This document shows positions 5,680-6,463 of a DNA stretch of 6,463 bases, piece after piece. This DNA comes from Deltaproteobacteria bacterium (GTDB lineage Bacteria; Desulfobacterota; Desulfobacteria; Desulfobacterales; Desulfatibacillaceae), in contig JAKAGN010000165.1 in assembly GCA_021815525.1 (NCBI GenBank), forward strand, positions 1-6,463. The letters run 5' to 3'. The notes below the pieces were generated by a model, which made no database searches, was not told the DNA's origin, and was given only the letters and a program-made list of their open reading frames with translations. Each line of letters begins with the position of its first letter. The first letter of the stretch is position 1. A program made the position numbers and the translations under genes.

Positions 5680-6447
5680 TCAGTCGCCTCCGCCCGCCAG
5701 GAGGGCCGCGCCGAAGGCGGTCACGAAGCGCGGATCGAAATCAAGATCCGCCACGGCGCGGGGATGGAGGCGGACAAGTTCCTCCCGGAAGGCGTCCACG
5801 AGGGATAGCCCCCCGGCCAGGGCCAGGGTTTCGCTGGCGTTCATGGTGGAAAGGAGCGAAGCCGCGCGCGCGGCTATGGAGGCGATGACCCCGGCCAGGA
5901 TGTCGGCGGCCGGAGCCCCGGCGTTCACGCGGCTGATGACCTCGCTCTCGGCGAAGACCGCGCAGGTGGCAGCTATCGGGTAGGGGTTCCGGGAGCCGGC
6001 CGCGATGCGGGACACGTCGGCGAGGTCCACGCCAAGGGCCCGGGCCACCATCTCCAGGAACTTGCCGGATCCGGCCGCGCAGCGCTCGTTCACCACGGAG
6101 TCCGGCCGCCCGCTGCGGGCGTTCCGGGCCGTGACCGTGAGATGAAGGCCGCCCGCGTCCGCCACGCAGCCCACCCCGGGGTTCAGGGCCAGGGCCCCGG
6201 TGAAGGCGCTCCGCCCGGCCGGGACAATTTTCGCCCTCCGGCCGGCGAGGGCCGCGCCCCGCCCCGTGGCCGCGATGCGGGAAAGCCCGCGCCGGCCGCA
6301 CCCGGCATTCCCGGCCGCCTCGGAAAGCACCTCCGCGATCAGCTCCGAAAGATTCCGCGAGACCGGGCGAACGGCCGTGGCCAAGGGTTTCCCGCCCTCG
6401 GCCACGCAGGCCTTCACGAAGCGCGAGCCCACGTCCAGGCCCGCCAC
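5680..6447 (-). CDS. Acyl-CoA dehydratase activase (BadF/BadG/BcrA/BcrD, YjiL-like ATPase)
   Basis: A 255-residue member of the ASKHA-fold ATPase family. As a homodimer bridged by one [4Fe-4S] cluster, these proteins use ATP to fire an electron into a partner dehydratase or reductase. GLDVGSRFVK (3-12) is the phosphate-1 motif. ERCAAGSGKFLE (121-132) and ATCAVFAESEVIS (160-172) carry the two cluster-ligand cysteines, C123 and C162. LAGGLS (210-215) is the adenosine-side motif. The usual DIGGQD motif reads DAGGLH (97-102), so its polar/acidic end is lost. Length equals the single-domain family norm. It lies 22 bp upstream of the dehydratase-family gene, its obvious partner. The start used is a GTG at 6447, which places DVGS close to the N-terminus as expected. 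The frame stays open to the window edge (KAGGP precedes it) and the ribosome site is weak, so the true start may lie outside. Confidence 0.88.
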   Translation of the reverse strand: MAGLDVGSRFVKACVAEGGKPLATAVRPVSRNLSELIAEVLSEAAGNAGCGRRGLSRIAATGRGAALAGRRAKIVPAGRSAFTGALALNPGVGCVADAGGLHLTVTARNARSGRPDSVVNERCAAGSGKFLEMVARALGVDLADVSRIAAGSRNPYPIAATCAVFAESEVISRVNAGAPAADILAGVIASIAARAASLLSTMNASETLALAGGLSLVDAFREELVRLHPRAVADLDFDPRFVTAFGAALLAGGGD

Positions 6448-6463
6448 CGGCCCGCCCGCTTTA

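Noticed and set aside
1..6463. CRISPR array, tRNA, rRNA or transposase
   Set aside because: No regularly spaced direct repeats, no cloverleaf-like element and no transposase-like frame were seen on either strand.

Overview
This 6.46 kb window is GC-rich and comes from a bacterium. All six intact or near-intact genes lie on the minus strand, so transcription runs from high to low coordinates. The gene content (BadF-type activase plus 2-hydroxyacyl-CoA dehydratase-family protein, a GMC-like flavoprotein with a cysteine motif, and a ClC transporter downstream of an HTH/EIIA protein) suggests an anaerobe, most plausibly a Desulfobacterota (deltaproteobacterial) species. That placement is inferred from gene content and base composition only.

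The right half (about 6447 down to 2957) reads as a redox or acyl-CoA block. First comes an ATP-dependent activase with two [4Fe-4S] ligand cysteines (5680-6447, possibly starting outside the window). It is followed 22 bp later by one 2-hydroxyacyl-CoA dehydratase / benzoyl-CoA reductase-family component (4467-5657). A 184 bp gap follows, mostly filled by a 119 bp imperfect palindrome (4311-4429). Then comes a 441-residue FAD-dependent GMC-type oxidoreductase (2957-4282) with a four-cysteine cluster. A very strong hairpin (2892-2938) starts 18 bp after its stop codon and probably ends this unit.

From 2182 to 2956 there is a 775 bp stretch without an intact gene. It holds the hairpin, a possible decayed plus-strand membrane-protein fragment (2673-2909), a sigma70-like minus-strand promoter (2546-2574), a cluster of overlapping inverted repeats just downstream of it (2482-2538), a second AT-rich promoter-like palindrome (2381-2414), and the leader of the next operon.

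The left half (2181 down to 1) is a tight three-gene operon: a MarR-family regulator (1636-2181), a fusion of an excisionase-type HTH to a PTS EIIA(Ntr)-like domain (787-1620), and a ClC anion channel/transporter (790 to beyond the left edge). The last two share a 4-bp stop/start overlap, so their translation is probably coupled. The proposal of most interest here is that a DNA-binding, phosphorylatable EIIA-like protein controls, or is controlled alongside, a ClC transporter. No RNA genes, CRISPR arrays or transposase genes were seen.
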